Origin: Hofstenia miamia
Taxonomy: Eukaryota > Xenacoelomorpha > Acoela
Direction: 5' to 3'
Length of the DNA stretch: 64,000 bases
Assembly: GCA_004352715.1 (NCBI GenBank)
Contig: SCFE01000005.1
Span: 615,556-679,555 of the forward strand
Shown here: piece after piece, positions 13,629 to 25,483 of the stretch
Layout: every line of letters begins with the position of its first letter
Numbering within the stretch: the stretch's first letter is position 1
Notes under the pieces: generated by a model
Databases searched by the model: none
Told to the model about the DNA's origin: nothing
The model's input: only the letters and a program-made list of their open reading frames with translations
Program-made: the position numbers and the translations under genes

Positions 13629-14366
13629 CTAAAAATACGTACGGCTAGCTTTAGTGGTAAAGGAAAATTCCTTGGTATTGCCAAATCCGAACTTTTCGTT
13701 ATACATTGCCACAATTCGCACACTGTAAGTAGTTTTCTTGTCCAATCCAGTAATGACATAGCATTTTTTTAACGGGTACTTACTGACGAGGGTATTCTCA
13801 GCAATAGTTTTATTACCGATTTCCACATCATTTTTCAACCAGGAAATCTTGTAGATGGTGTTGTTCTTTTGCTTTGCATTAGTCTGAAGATAACCATTAG
13901 TTCAAAAAATCATGTTGGATTGACAATCCTTACATTAAAGATACACTTAATTACAGGATTGATTAAAAAAGACCGAGTGAGCATAAAAATATTTCAAATT
14001 GAAAAAACTATTTTAAGACTTCTAATAAATTAAAAACCACTGTAAAAGTTCAAAATTTGATTGACAATAAGAAATGTGTATGAATTGAGAAGAGAACTAA
14101 TGGTTAATTACATTGCTAGGCTTTTTCCAGCAGATGGTCACTGAGTTGATGGTAGAGTTCTCCACTTCGAGTTCGGAAGGAGCTGAAAAAGCATTAAAGA
14201 TAACTGTAAGCCTTTTAGGTTTAGACTTAGACTTAGATTCAACAGTTGATAAAGCACGGAAGCTACTGTTATCAAAAATTTTATTCGCACTTTGAATTTC
14301 AGGCATCGCACGGAACGTCGTAAAAACAAAATAACAAGATAGAAACAACAAAAACCAAAAGTTCAT
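13629..14366 (-). CDS. Secreted single-domain fibronectin type III protein (two exons)
   Basis: Exon 1 is 14366-14112 and exon 2 is 13883-13629 including the TAG stop. The 228-bp intron has a GTAATT donor after Asn85 and a TTATCTTCAG acceptor, phase 0. The 169-residue product starts with a hydrophobic signal peptide (MNFWFLLFLSCYFVF, cleavage probably after Ala20). A short basic linker with an SKSKSK run follows, then one complete FN3 domain at about 62-163. FN3 hallmarks are the Pro-Ser start at 63-64, Trp80 in TICW, and Leu132 and Tyr138 in GLDKKTTYSVRI, ending FTTK. Sequons at Asn33, Asn70, Asn92 and Asn109 fit an extracellular protein. The domain is complete only after splicing, which supports both exons. 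Uncertainties: GTACGT at 13642-13637 could be a phase-1 donor to further exons, and TTTTTCAG before Pro63 could be an extra acceptor. The ligand is unknown. Confidence 0.75.
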
Positions 14367-14373
14367 TTTTATG

Positions 14374-14393
14374 GCCGGGTTACAACCCCCGGC
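14374..14393 (-). promoter_or_regulatory. GC-rich hairpin just 5' of the FN3 start codon
   Basis: On the coding (minus) strand, GCCGGG and CCCGGC can pair as a 6-bp stem around an 8-base loop GGTTGTAA. The hairpin ends seven bases before the ATG, in a region otherwise about 70% AT. If transcribed it would lie in the 5' leader. A role in translation is inference only. Confidence 0.35.
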
Positions 14394-14526
14394 GACACGT
14401 ATGAGCGAAAGAGTTCCAATATAATCCAATAAAATCCAACAAACTTGAATTTTTAGAAATATACCTCCGCATGGATGGTCCAATATCCGTAAAAAATTCA
14501 CCATCCATCTGGAGGGGATCAGCAGC

Positions 14527-14536
14527 CCATATATGG
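14527..14536. promoter_or_regulatory. Perfect CArG-box match upstream of the FN3 gene
   Basis: CCATATATGG matches the SRF-type consensus CC(A/T)6GG and lies about 160 bp upstream of the FN3 start codon. It also contains a TATA-like core. In AT-rich DNA such matches occur by chance, so function is unproven. Confidence 0.25.
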
Positions 14537-15700
14537 CTAAGAAATATCAGTAATTAGTCAAAGTATGAACAGTGGTATCTTAAATCTAGTTGAAGCTACG
14601 TTCAAAAACTAATTAACGTCTCCCTGCGACCGGAAGAGGAATCGTGTGCATGCTCCGCAGCAACGTTTAATGATTGGCTGATTGTGGATAGAATTTGATT
14701 TATTAAAATAGTAAAAACTAGCCGTAGCACGTGCTTTATAAACTGTAATATATTTATTAATATAAAAGTTTAATGAAAACTTTATAAACATTTTTCAGGA
14801 CATTTTATAAATCTTTTATCGTTGAATCAGGATCCATTAACATAGATTGAAATTCTCAAAAAATATTAAATTGCGTTTCACAAAAAAACTTTATCCGGTT
14901 TTTATAACAAATTGTTTAACATTTTTTGGATTTTCATGGCTAAAGTGCTTCTAAATTGGGTTTTGTCTAGCTATTGCAGTATGAACTAGGTGAGTCATCA
15001 ACGTTACTATAAGAAATGTATTTTTCCATGTATATTAAATAAACACCCCCAATTACCGTATCGGTGATTTGATCCTCTTGATGTTAAAGACTTTGTTATA
15101 GATCTACCTGAAATATAAAAATAAAAGATACTATTCCTTATGGGTTAGTTGAACTGCCACATAAAAGCTATCAAAATTATAGAATTTAATTGAATATCAA
15201 ATTGGTATTTCACATAGAAACTTTTTTTATTCAGGAAATGCTGATGCATATATATATATATATATATGCAGTTGGGACACGGGAAATATGAATACCTATA
15301 ATATTGAAGTTTTTCTTCTTATGAAATTTATTAAGCCTATTTTCACAACCTTACAGCAACATAGCTACTATGGATAGCTACTAATGTGACGCCGTTTGAT
15401 ATGTCTGACTGTAATAATTAGGTGGTGCGTGCTACAAAGAATTAAAAATTTAAACTTTGATATTGTCATTCTAACATACCGGCAACTCTTAGTGAAGAAT
15501 ACCTTAAACGCTCTAAAACGTGTCATCAGACAATAACTAGTCAACGAGATCAGTGTTGTGAAACTAGAAAGCTAACAAAGCATGTGAAAGGCCTTCATAA
15601 AATGCGTGACACAAGCAAATTCTTTCACTATGGTTTATTAAAAAATCATTCATAATTTTATGATATTCGCTATAGTACTTATTTGTATTGTTCATCCGAC
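14537..15700. other. Upstream or intergenic DNA
   Basis: No gene was seen. The first few hundred bases are the presumptive 5' flank of the minus-strand FN3 gene. A TA microsatellite framed by TGCATAT and ATATGCA lies at 15247-15269. Confidence 0.5.
15247..15269. repeat. TA microsatellite
   Basis: About 11 TA units, bounded symmetrically so that the whole tract forms a palindrome TGCATA...TATGCA. Confidence 0.9.
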
Positions 15701-16360
15701 ATATGACAGTTTTTGTTACTTAGTTCTCTATATGTTATGTCATGTAAACCAAAGCAAGCCATGTGCAGTTACGAATATTTTGAGTGTACGTTGATGTTGA
15801 TAAATTTACGTATAAAAACCAGCACTGCTGATGGGTGAAAAACAACATTTAGTGGAAAATACTAAGTTGATTATCTATATTCGCATATTGCTTTGTTTGC
15901 AAACATTCAGCTGTGGGTAGAAAATTTAATCTTACTGATTTAGAAAAGACCACATTTTACTTTTAGTTGAACCAAGCAAATCAAAAAGGCAAATTGCAAG
16001 CAAGATTGGTTGTTTCGTATGATGTATCATTAATTATTTAAAAAATCAAGAAAGGTTGATTCCAGAAAACATCAACATTGTTTATCCGAGAATTTATTGT
16101 CGTTTTTTTTAGTATGGAGATGTGTTCCAAAAACATGACGCCACGTATTGAAGAACACGTGACTATTTTGAAGATTACAACATTGACGTTTTAGATACTC
16201 AGATTTTAAACCTATGGAGAACGTATGGTCAATTATGGAAAACTGCTATCCTGGCAGCTTCGGACAAACTTTCAAGTAAAGTTCCACCGTTGCAACTGCA
16301 AATAGCTAGTTTTGGTTTACATGAAATACATCTGAAAACTAAGTAACAAAAATGTCATAT
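15701..16360 (+). mobile_element. Internally deleted Tc1/mariner-like element
   Basis: The element starts ATATGACA and ends TGTCATAT. Its terminal inverted repeats are about 65-70 bp: 15701-15770 pairs with the reverse complement of 16291-16360, sharing TTTTTGTTACTTAGTT, CATGTAAACCAAA and TGCAGTT blocks. Insertion at TA fits the Tc1/mariner superfamily. The interior keeps two transposase fragments, an N-terminal helix-turn-helix and a C-terminal DD(E/D) block, with most of the middle missing. At 660 bp it is less than half of a usual Tc1 length. It is non-autonomous and decayed. Confidence 0.8.
15913..16257 (+). pseudogene. Tc1-like transposase remnant inside the 660-bp element
   Basis: From a GTG where ATG is expected, the reading begins VGRKFNLTDLEK, hits a stop, then continues one frame later as KRQIASKIGC...IINYLKN. 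This matches the Tc1/mariner helix-turn-helix, usually written as xREIAxxIGxSxxxIxNYLKN. After a large deletion the reading resumes near 16130 with a degenerate QHDA-type stretch and YFEDYNIDVLD. After another frame change it ends SDFKPMENVWSIMENC, equivalent to the SPDLNPIENVW block holding the last catalytic acidic residue. At least three stops or frameshifts plus the deletion exclude function. Confidence 0.75.
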
Positions 16361-17591
16361 ATAGACTGTCCAACTATACCGAATTCTTAGGGATTTTGGT
16401 TACATAAGCGTCGGGATATGTACATATTTTAATAAAAGCAGTTTTAATACTGTTAAAAACAACGATAAATATTTATATGGTATATCTCGATATTTCTGAA
16501 TCTGTCTTATATAGGAGCAAATATGTAATCGGAAAATTTTTAGCAAACTTAACGGGTCCTGCTGATTGGAATCGTAACACAGATTGAGTCAGTCTAACCG
16601 CTAGATATTTTTGGTGCGGCCCAGCCCTCGCCATAAAATTTGATATATCTATACGCAAAATCTATTATGAAAACTATTTCGAATAATATAAAAATTGACA
16701 CTTTTGAAATGCCGACCCTTCGCCTGAACACATATGACAATAACTATATAAATATTCACCATAAATGAATAGAACGAAAGATTTTAAAGATTTGGCAATT
16801 CTTTCGACTCATTTGGAGTATTTTACTATCACAGCGATTTTTAAACATGTGTTGCATTTGTTCTATTATGAATGTTGCCTTTAAATTTCACAAATTTACT
16901 ATGTTTTATATGTACTTTGAAATTGATTATTATCAAACGAATTTATTTGAAATTAAAGGTAATGAGTAGCATTTCTGTGGTTGGCGAAATTTGGCTAATT
17001 TTACAAAATAGAACTACGAAAACAATGATTTCTGCTACAAAATTCTGCTACAATTATTGTAAAATCAGCTTTAATCAATTTCTTCTATAGTGTTAACAGA
17101 TATCAATCCGCCATATTTACAAACACAGCCTTAGACCTGCGTGGCTGTACTGTAATACAGCTTGTTCATCCACCCCAATTTCGCCAAGAGTATCCAAATT
17201 TTGGTGAGATATCCCGAATGTTTTTCGCACAAGCGTGTGATAAGAAAAATTCCGATATTTAAAGCGAGAGAAATAAAAATATACAGTGCTTATTCCTCGG
17301 TAAATATATACTCTTTTTCAAACACGTTAAATAGGCATAATTCTCTCTAATTATGGCTAGCATTCAAATGATTAGATCATAATATTAGCACTTGTGGCAA
17401 AATAATGGGACTCAAGAAAATTTAAATTTACAGACAAACGGATGAACATATTTACAAACACAAAGTGGCAGTAATGGCTATATACACATGGTTTAAGTTT
17501 TTACAAATTTTCTGTTGTTTGCTAAACATTTGATTAATCTCAAAGAAATACAGTTCATCAAATTCCTACGCATGACCAGCGAAAGGTCATG
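16361..17591. other. Non-coding DNA between two Tc1-like relics
   Basis: No coding signal is supported. A locally GC-richer stretch at 17120-17200 may belong to the left part of the neighbouring Tc1-like element, but clear inverted ends were not found. Confidence 0.45.
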
Positions 17592-18345
17592 TTACAATTC
17601 TTGAATTTTTTCGACCAATGCCGCCTTCGAAAGTGGATTTTTATTTTCCACGAATATCTTGAGGATAGTCCACACGTTTTCGATCGGATTGATATCTGGA
17701 TAATTTGGTGGCCACTGCAGAATTTTAATACCGTTTCAGACATGCATTTTTCGTTTCAAGGGAGGCGTGAGAGGTTGCGCCATCCTGCTCCAACATCCAT
17801 CCTTTGGGCTATAAAGCATTTGCATATTGAACAAACTCCAACCAATTTCTCAATATTTTTTTACTGTTAATCGTTCCTTCGGGGATAATTTTCAAATAAA
17901 ATCCCGAATATGACAGTGCGCTACAAACCATAAATTTGTGCAGAATTTTGGTGCTTTTTTAGGCATTTTCTGCTGACTACTGCACCAAACAATAGTTCGC
18001 CAAGTTTCTGCAAAACTTCGTCGTTGTTCCTCGTCCAAATCTGTGATATTCGGTACAATTTTCAGAAGTTCTTTCTTTATACCCGATCCAGCCAATGATC
18101 GATGCACTGCCAACTGGTGACCAGAAGTTGTAGTCCTTTCTGTGAGCATTTAAGCTATGTCTTGTCCATAGAAAATTGAATTTTTCAAAGCTAAGTTTGT
18201 CAATCTGTGATTTTCATGTCCCGACAGTTCTATAGGACTGCCACTTCCAGCTTTTCGTTTGAGTGATCCGCCACTTTCCAGAACTTTAAAGCTTCTGTAG
18301 AAGATAGTATTTGGCAGACGTTATGATACATATTATGGCGGATTT
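17592..18345 (-). pseudogene. Decayed Tc1-like DD34E transposase
   Basis: Read on the minus strand over three frames. The N-terminal part gives KIRHNMYHN, then GGSLKRKAGSGSP, the GRPR-like linker of Tc1 transposases. A middle part is CTNLWFVAHCHIRDFI. The catalytic core is SYSGFYLKIIPEGTINSKK, then LEQDGATSHAS (second catalytic Asp, about 17780), then ILQWPPNYPDINPIENVW (catalytic Glu, about 17680), ending KIQEL and a stop at 17592-17594. The Asp-to-Glu spacing is about 34 residues after bridging one frameshift, the DD34E type. Frameshifts and an in-frame TAG make it a pseudogene. The fragment is longer and better preserved than the element at 15.7 kb and differs in sequence, so it is another family. 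Confidence 0.8.
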
Positions 18346-20699
18346 TTTTCAAAAACAAATTTAAGTTATCATCGTTGATTATGTTATTGTAGAGAATATA
18401 AACCCAACTGTGGTCATTTTCCTATCAGGGCAATACAGCAAAAGCTATTAACGAAAACCAAAACTTCCCCACAGTCCCATTTTGTATGCGACAAGGTATA
18501 TTATAATATGCTATAGACAGCTATGCTTACACTGACAAAAATGTTTTTGTGAGTATTATAAAAATCTTTTCTAGAAATTCTTAAACTTTTGTTTGAAATC
18601 CCAACGACAGATGGAAATAGGTTTGACAGACTGCATATGTCAGATAGAATATGCAAATAGATACCATAGCGAATGCCGTAAAATCTTAAATGATTTAAAA
18701 AAAACACAATGAACGAATTTACTTGTGCTCATATATTTTAACGAGCAGTGTATATGAAACTACTTTATATGCTCAGAACTTCGATTTGTATTGTACAGGA
18801 CCTCTAACTGGTAACTAGGAGACGCTAAGTTGAGATATCCCAATAGAGATGCACTGCTCAAAATCTCCAGCTCTGCAAGTTCTATAAGCCTGCAAATTTT
18901 GATGTTGACTAGCTGAGCAATAGCCAAAATGTATTTAGGGGATCTATAGGAAACAACCAACGTTGCTTAAATAAATATCGTAGGTCAACGAAAAACATAT
19001 CATCAGTAAGGCATTTAGGCATTAATGTATTTAATGCACACTTTTCTAGTGTTCGAGTGAAGTTCTTGAATCCGTTTACTAATGTATTTTAATTACATTC
19101 ATTACGAAAATATTTATTTCGACAAAAAATAATTGCAAAAAAGCCTATGAAAAACGAGAATCAGAAAGTTTTGAAAGTAGGATTAGCAGAAACGATAATA
19201 TTCTTAAATGAAACTAATAAGAAAAATCTGTGAAATTTTTTTGCAAACAGAATTAACGAAGATTTTTCTGGCTGAATTTGCTCGGATTTGGGCATAAATA
19301 ATGCAGGGTTCTCTTTATAAATTCAAATAAAAGACATCCTAATTGACTTCCTAAAGGACAAATATGAACGTAACTCAGATCTAACATAAAAGACACATTC
19401 AAATACAAAAAGACGAAAACAAATCTGCATAAAATATAACAAAAGAAATACAATTGCAATCTAGCATTGAAATCGAAAGACAACATTTTCAAAGTCTTTT
19501 GGAATTTTTGCGAAACTGAATACGATATCCATATTTCTAAATTTATATCCTAATCTATTGTACAGTTTAAATAAAGTCTATTAAATAAAATAAAATTAAA
19601 TAAGAATTTTATTAGTTGGACTCCTACTTAATCCCATTGGGTTTGATCATAAGCCGGTACTAAAAAATTGTTGGCCCATTGTTCGAAGGCGAGTAGTTCC
19701 ATATTAGTTCACATAAGACTAAAATATATAGAACCAGTTACCAGTCCCATACGATTGAATAACCACAGAACTAAAAACCATTTTAAATGTCAGTATTTGG
19801 GTATCGAACAAATTTCGGTACTCGATTTTATTATCAGTAGTAGCAAGATCCTATAAATAGATATATAATTGATATATACCTAGAGTTAAACTAGTTTTTA
19901 AATTACTGCTAAAAGTGTTCATATTTTAAATAATTAAATTATATGTTTCTAAAAAATTCCTATACCTCACTAGAACAAATAATATAAATTGCTTTGAAAA
20001 ATAATTTATTAAATATTGACTTATTGGTACAGAAATCTAATTGGAAGAACTGGTTCATATATATTATGTACTGGCCTGTGCATTTTAGAGAAATATTTTA
20101 TATAGGTTATCATTAAATATTTATAGCACTTAAAACTTAACTACAAGTTAATTTTGAATATTGGAAATATGAATATGTCCACCATGTGAAAAAGGTGATG
20201 TTGTTCAGAATTCAATATTTTAAATAGTATTCTCAATATATACATTATTTTAGAAAAATTGATAGTCATTATTAAAAGAAACTGATACTTTTATAATGAA
20301 TTTATTCCATTTTAAAGATATTATGCATAAATAAATTAATGTTTATTGCTTTAAAGTAGATATCCAAAAAAATTCTGTAGACTCAAATACTTGATTAACC
20401 TTAATATTTATCACATTGAGATCAAAAAGTTAAAAATAATATATATGTTTTCAACATATCCACACAAGATAGTTTTTGGGATATTGCTTTCAGAAGGTTC
20501 GTAGGACTTATCTTATTATTTTTGGGATTCACTCAGTTTCCAACAAATAAGCGGAAAAAACTATTTTGGAGGCTCCTAGTAAGTAGAATGGAACTTTTTG
20601 CTCGAGTCTCTCCATGTAGCAGATTTTGCACAAGAATCTATTGTACAATGTAGTAGCACAAAAATAAAAACTTTAAAATAATGAAATACACAATCTTCC

Positions 20700-20733
20700 A
20701 TATATATAAATGTATATAGATATATATATATAT
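20700..20733. repeat. Interrupted TA microsatellite
   Basis: TA units interrupted by AAATG and G. Confidence 0.8.
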
Positions 20734-23680
20734 CAAGATCAGTAAGACCAATTTCTATATAGATGTTTTGCTAAATTTTATATAATTTAAAAAAAAGATC
20801 ACATTATATAACTTAGGTCTCACTTAGTCTTCAGTGATGTAACACCACTTATTTCGATGTGGGAAACGCTATTTCCGAAAAACGATAAAATACTTTTGAA
20901 TCATAATTTCGACATGCTGCCATTTTTAAGAATATTTATGTGATTCCTGTCTAGTCCTTAGTGTTTGTTAACAACCGGAATACCTTTTCATCTTCAAACA
21001 AATGACCACTTGATCAATTTTAGGAGGTTTCCGTTTTCCAATGTCTGACAAAAGTCGTAAATCAAAAATAAAAATGTCATAAAAATTAGTGAACACGTTT
21101 CGGTTTTTAACACGAAAACGTTACAAATTAGAATTATTTTTAAGTTTCAAAATAATATTTTATCCAAGGACTATGTAATTTATTGACGAAATCCTGCATT
21201 AATTGGTAATATAATGCTAATTCTTGGAGAAAATGTGTAAATATTATTCACTATTTAAATTTCAGCAAATATAAATAAAAAATTATAAGAACTGTTTAAT
21301 AATGTATATAAGATGCTAAATTAGGTTAAAAAAATTCACATAAAGGCTCAAGTAAGAAAACAATAAAAATTGTATTAATGGTTTAAATTAGAGTAAAATT
21401 TCAAAATATTTTTATAAAAACATGAAATTATACTTCTTTGTTTAAGTTTAAATAGTGGTTTTTAATGCCATCTATTGATCAAAATTAGTAAAATTTGTAA
21501 TGTAGCACCACCTACCGTATCGAAAGTTATAACTAAAATAAAATATATTTAATGAGTTGATAATAATAAATAAATTGTAAAACTAATAATCGTTAACCAG
21601 GGGACCGACACATTTAAAGTGCCATAACCCTTTAATTTCTGCAGGAATGAACCGAAATTTAAAGTTGTCCTTTAATATAAATTATTTTTAAGTTAATCTT
21701 GTTTCATTTTGCATAGGTAATGACATCATGCAATTAATAGAATGAAAAATAAAACTAATTTTCTATAAATAATATACTGCAGTACACATTATAAGTCAGC
21801 TCTGTAAATAAAGGATTTAAATTTTATGCAATCGGTCTATTAGATTTACGTTTCTGTTAAAATTTTTAATGAGCGTATCGTTTTTTTATATTCACTGGAA
21901 ATGCTTCATCTAACTATGAATTGAAAAACTAGGATTTAATGCACGAAAAGAACTCAAACCTTTCAATAAGGTGTTTCTGACTGTAATTATTATTATTAAG
22001 TAACCAACTTTGTATTTATAGTTCTAAAACGGGTCGCGCCCTGCTTGAAAACCTCAACCCGTTTACAACTATACTTTAAATGACGAACAGATACTTAAAT
22101 TGGTCCAAACCTATAAAATATATTTCTAGAAATGGTAATTCTACTGAGAAGGACAATTTCATACTATTGTAGCACCACGATAATTAAATTTGGACTGCAT
22201 AAAACTGATACGATCACCATTTTTTATTTCATTACTAATCAGTCGTGTCATTAATATTAATTAAATGTGTGGCGGTAGGGGATAATGACATACATTTTTA
22301 AAGTCCTAATTTCAGCCAAAACCATTATACATGTATATAATTAATGCTAAACAAAATAGAAATTTCTTTTAAAATGATAAAATAAATCAAATATTTTTGC
22401 AAGAACTTGAAAAATATGTAAGTAAATTTAAATTTTGGTCAATCGAGTGGAAAATGCAAATATTTTCAATCAGGAAAAATGGCTTTGAGCAAGAATAAAT
22501 TAAAAAAACTAAGTGGATGACAAAAACATTTATACATAATTTATTTAAAAAATGGCATATAATTTATGTTTTTGGAAGCATTTTAAATGATTATTTGCAT
22601 ACTTAATTTGAAGTTAAAACTAGAAATTGGTTGCAAAATTCATTGGTTTACATGAATCAGTGGATAATTAATTAGCTTAATCCAGTGTCGTGGATAAAAT
22701 ATTACGTAGAAAATCTATAACTCGAACAGGAAAATAATATATTTTATAAGAAAAACTGCTTTTTACGATAGATGGCGTAAAAACATAGTAAATACAATTC
22801 TTTTCAAAGAAACTTATTTGCATTTAAAAATAAGTAAACTTCAAACCCTTAAAGTTTACGAATATAAAACAAATGAATAACTAAACGTCCCTTTGGTTTG
22901 GGGTCACAAAGGCCAACACCTGATAGGAACAATTGAAGCAACCAACCAACTTAATCCTCGTCCTATAGAAATACAAGATTTTAGATTTGCACGGTCTTTA
23001 CCAATTCCCCTAATTTTTGCAATATAATATTACACTACTTCTGAGAAAACATGCCTAAGCGGTATTATAAAATCATAACATACTAGGTAATTTGATGACA
23101 GAATCAGAAAACACTTCTATGTGCAGACGACATTTCTATTTTCTACTTCCAATGACTTGAAGGTAATAAAAAGAATGTAATGTAACGTCAAAATAGCGAA
23201 TAAAGGGCCATTGAAAACTTGATAAATTTCGAATTTCTAGTTGGAATATTGACTATTACGTCAGAAATTTAGGAAGGAGTGTGCAAAAACACTAGGAGAG
23301 TCACCTATGAAATTCTCATTTCTATTTCTAACAGGAAATTGAATCATAAATCTCTTTTGAAACATTGAAAGTAAATAATGCGATGTTTTCAGACAAGACG
23401 ACTCCGGTCGCAGAGAAATTTACACTTACGTATGTTTTCAGTAGAAAATTGGGAAAACAAGGATTGCGCAAATGGAAAAAATATAAACATCTAATAGCAT
23501 CATTAAACATTGAAGTTATACAGTACGAGACAGTGTATCAATCAGAACATGTCTATCCTTTAAACCATTACTCTACTCTTCAACAAGATCAGAAACGGAG
23601 TCAATTAACTCAAGCGCGGTACTGCAAAATTTTGAACAAGGGAGCAGTCAAATTTTCCATTTCTAAAATTATCAAAAAAC

Positions 23681-23683
<3 letters not shown>

Positions 23684-23717
<34 letters not shown>
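23684..23717. repeat. TA microsatellite
   Basis: About 17 uninterrupted TA units. A 135-codon open frame at 23365-23772 runs through it as repeated Tyr-Ile and is not regarded as a gene. Confidence 0.9.
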
Positions 23718-23719
<2 letters not shown>

Positions 23720-23924
23720 AAATTTATACAAAATCTAATCATAACTTGGAAAAAATGCAAAAAACACTTTGAAGTGATTATTAATACACATGAGAGATAG
23801 TCTTTTTAGGACTTCTTTTATTCAAGGGAGAGCAGATTTTTTTTGAAACTGAAAACTCATTTTTTACCATAATATTCACACAAAAGTTCCGCGAATACAT
23901 ACAATATTTAGATAGATTTTGAAC

Positions 23925-23942
23925 GGGGNGGGGGGGGGGGGG
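23925..23942 (+). repeat. Poly-G tract with an ambiguous base
   Basis: About 17 G residues with one N at 23929, followed by GC-rich sequence (GCATTCATCCCGCC). The N probably reflects an uncertain homopolymer length. The G strand could form a quadruplex. Confidence 0.85.
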
Positions 23943-25483
23943 CATTCATCCCGCCTCCTCCCTAAGACAGCGCCTGCATTCACCCTATCATTTTTAGGAA
24001 TCATACAGTATTTGTTGTGGGTTAAGAACATTCTTTTAATAGCCTGCCTGCATTTAGTTTTCTTCATGATTTATAATTTCTGTTTGTATTTATAATTCTC
24101 AATAATTGACAAAATTCTATAGTTAACAATTTATGAAAAGAAGTGGAAATCGATCGGGTGAAACATGAATTGCCAAAATGTGGAGAGATTTTGACGGTTT
24201 GGGTTAGGCTTGAAAAGAATATTAAATAACTTCATTGATTATGCTCGTCACTGAAATCTGGCCAACATCTTGCGACCAGGTTAGAATAACTTGGCCAGGC
24301 AGGAGAAACTATATGTGTGATATAATAGGTTGTAGAGAAAATTTTATTGGCAATGTTTTCAATTTGAAATTAATAAAACTTAGAAATGGTCTTTGTGGTG
24401 TAAAAGCATACACGAATGCGACAGGAATAACTGCTAGTTAAAATTATTTTACATGAGCTATCAGTGTCAAGCATTTAAATAAATCTAGTGTTATGTTTTA
24501 GTCAGGAAGTAAGCATGGCCAACGGGCAGGAAATGTTTGTAGTGAAGAACTTTCACCTCTGTTATAATTATTTCCTCTTTATATTTGGTTAAAAATTACT
24601 GCCACTAAATGTGTAAAAGAATTTTAATTACAATTTTAATTTATGTCTACTTCTGACTGCGAAAAATAAATAGAATAAATAATTAGCTACTGGCGCCAAA
24701 CGTCTGACGTAACAGCTTACACACATGGAATCCACACGGGTCAATTATTTAAATCAGCAAAAGTTTGAGATGGGTAAAGAAGCACTAACCCATTTCCATC
24801 TGGTATATGATATTATAAGGAGATTCATTTGAAAATTACCCTTACAAATTAATTTAAGCCCAGCATTTAAAATTAAGGTCACTTATAAAAATGAGGATAA
24901 ATGTCATAATCGGCCCCATAAATTCGTGATCTAATTTGTTAATATAATGTGTTGAAAGTAGTGCGCGGCATAAATCTTTCGTTCCAGAATTTGAGAATAA
25001 CTCATCCGGTCTGACTGACATGTCAAACTTCAACAAATGTTTAAAAAGAACTCCCGTGATTCGTTTTCCCATTTCTTAAATGGAGACTTTTTAAATGGAT
25101 TTTCAGAACAATTAATCACGTTTTCAAATTTAAATGGACAGCAGCAATCACTTAGACATATTCTTTATCAACACTATTTTAATAACATCCAAATATCCAT
25201 AGACCCCGAAAATGGCAAAATTTAGCATTATTCGAACATCTAAAAACCATCTTGAACTTTGAATGAATTTCTCAAAGAGCAAAATATGTGAAAGTAATGG
25301 GGTTCCGTGGCACCAGAATTGATTGGTCTCAGTCTCATTCTCTTCCTTCCCAAAGCCAGTCCCATAAAATATTATAGTCTCATATGTGTTATTTTCTCAA
25401 AATTACTAAAAATTATGAACAAAAAATTTTGATCTTAGTTTCTTCAATTGTTGTCCCCATCCCACTGAAATACTCAGTCTCAG

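Noticed and set aside
17589-17870. A 93-codon plus-strand frame
   Set aside because: Antisense of the Tc1-like transposase relic whose conserved blocks are on the minus strand.
23365-23772. A 135-codon plus-strand open frame
   Set aside because: It runs through a TA microsatellite as Tyr-Ile repeats, has no recognisable domain and lacks supporting splice or start context.
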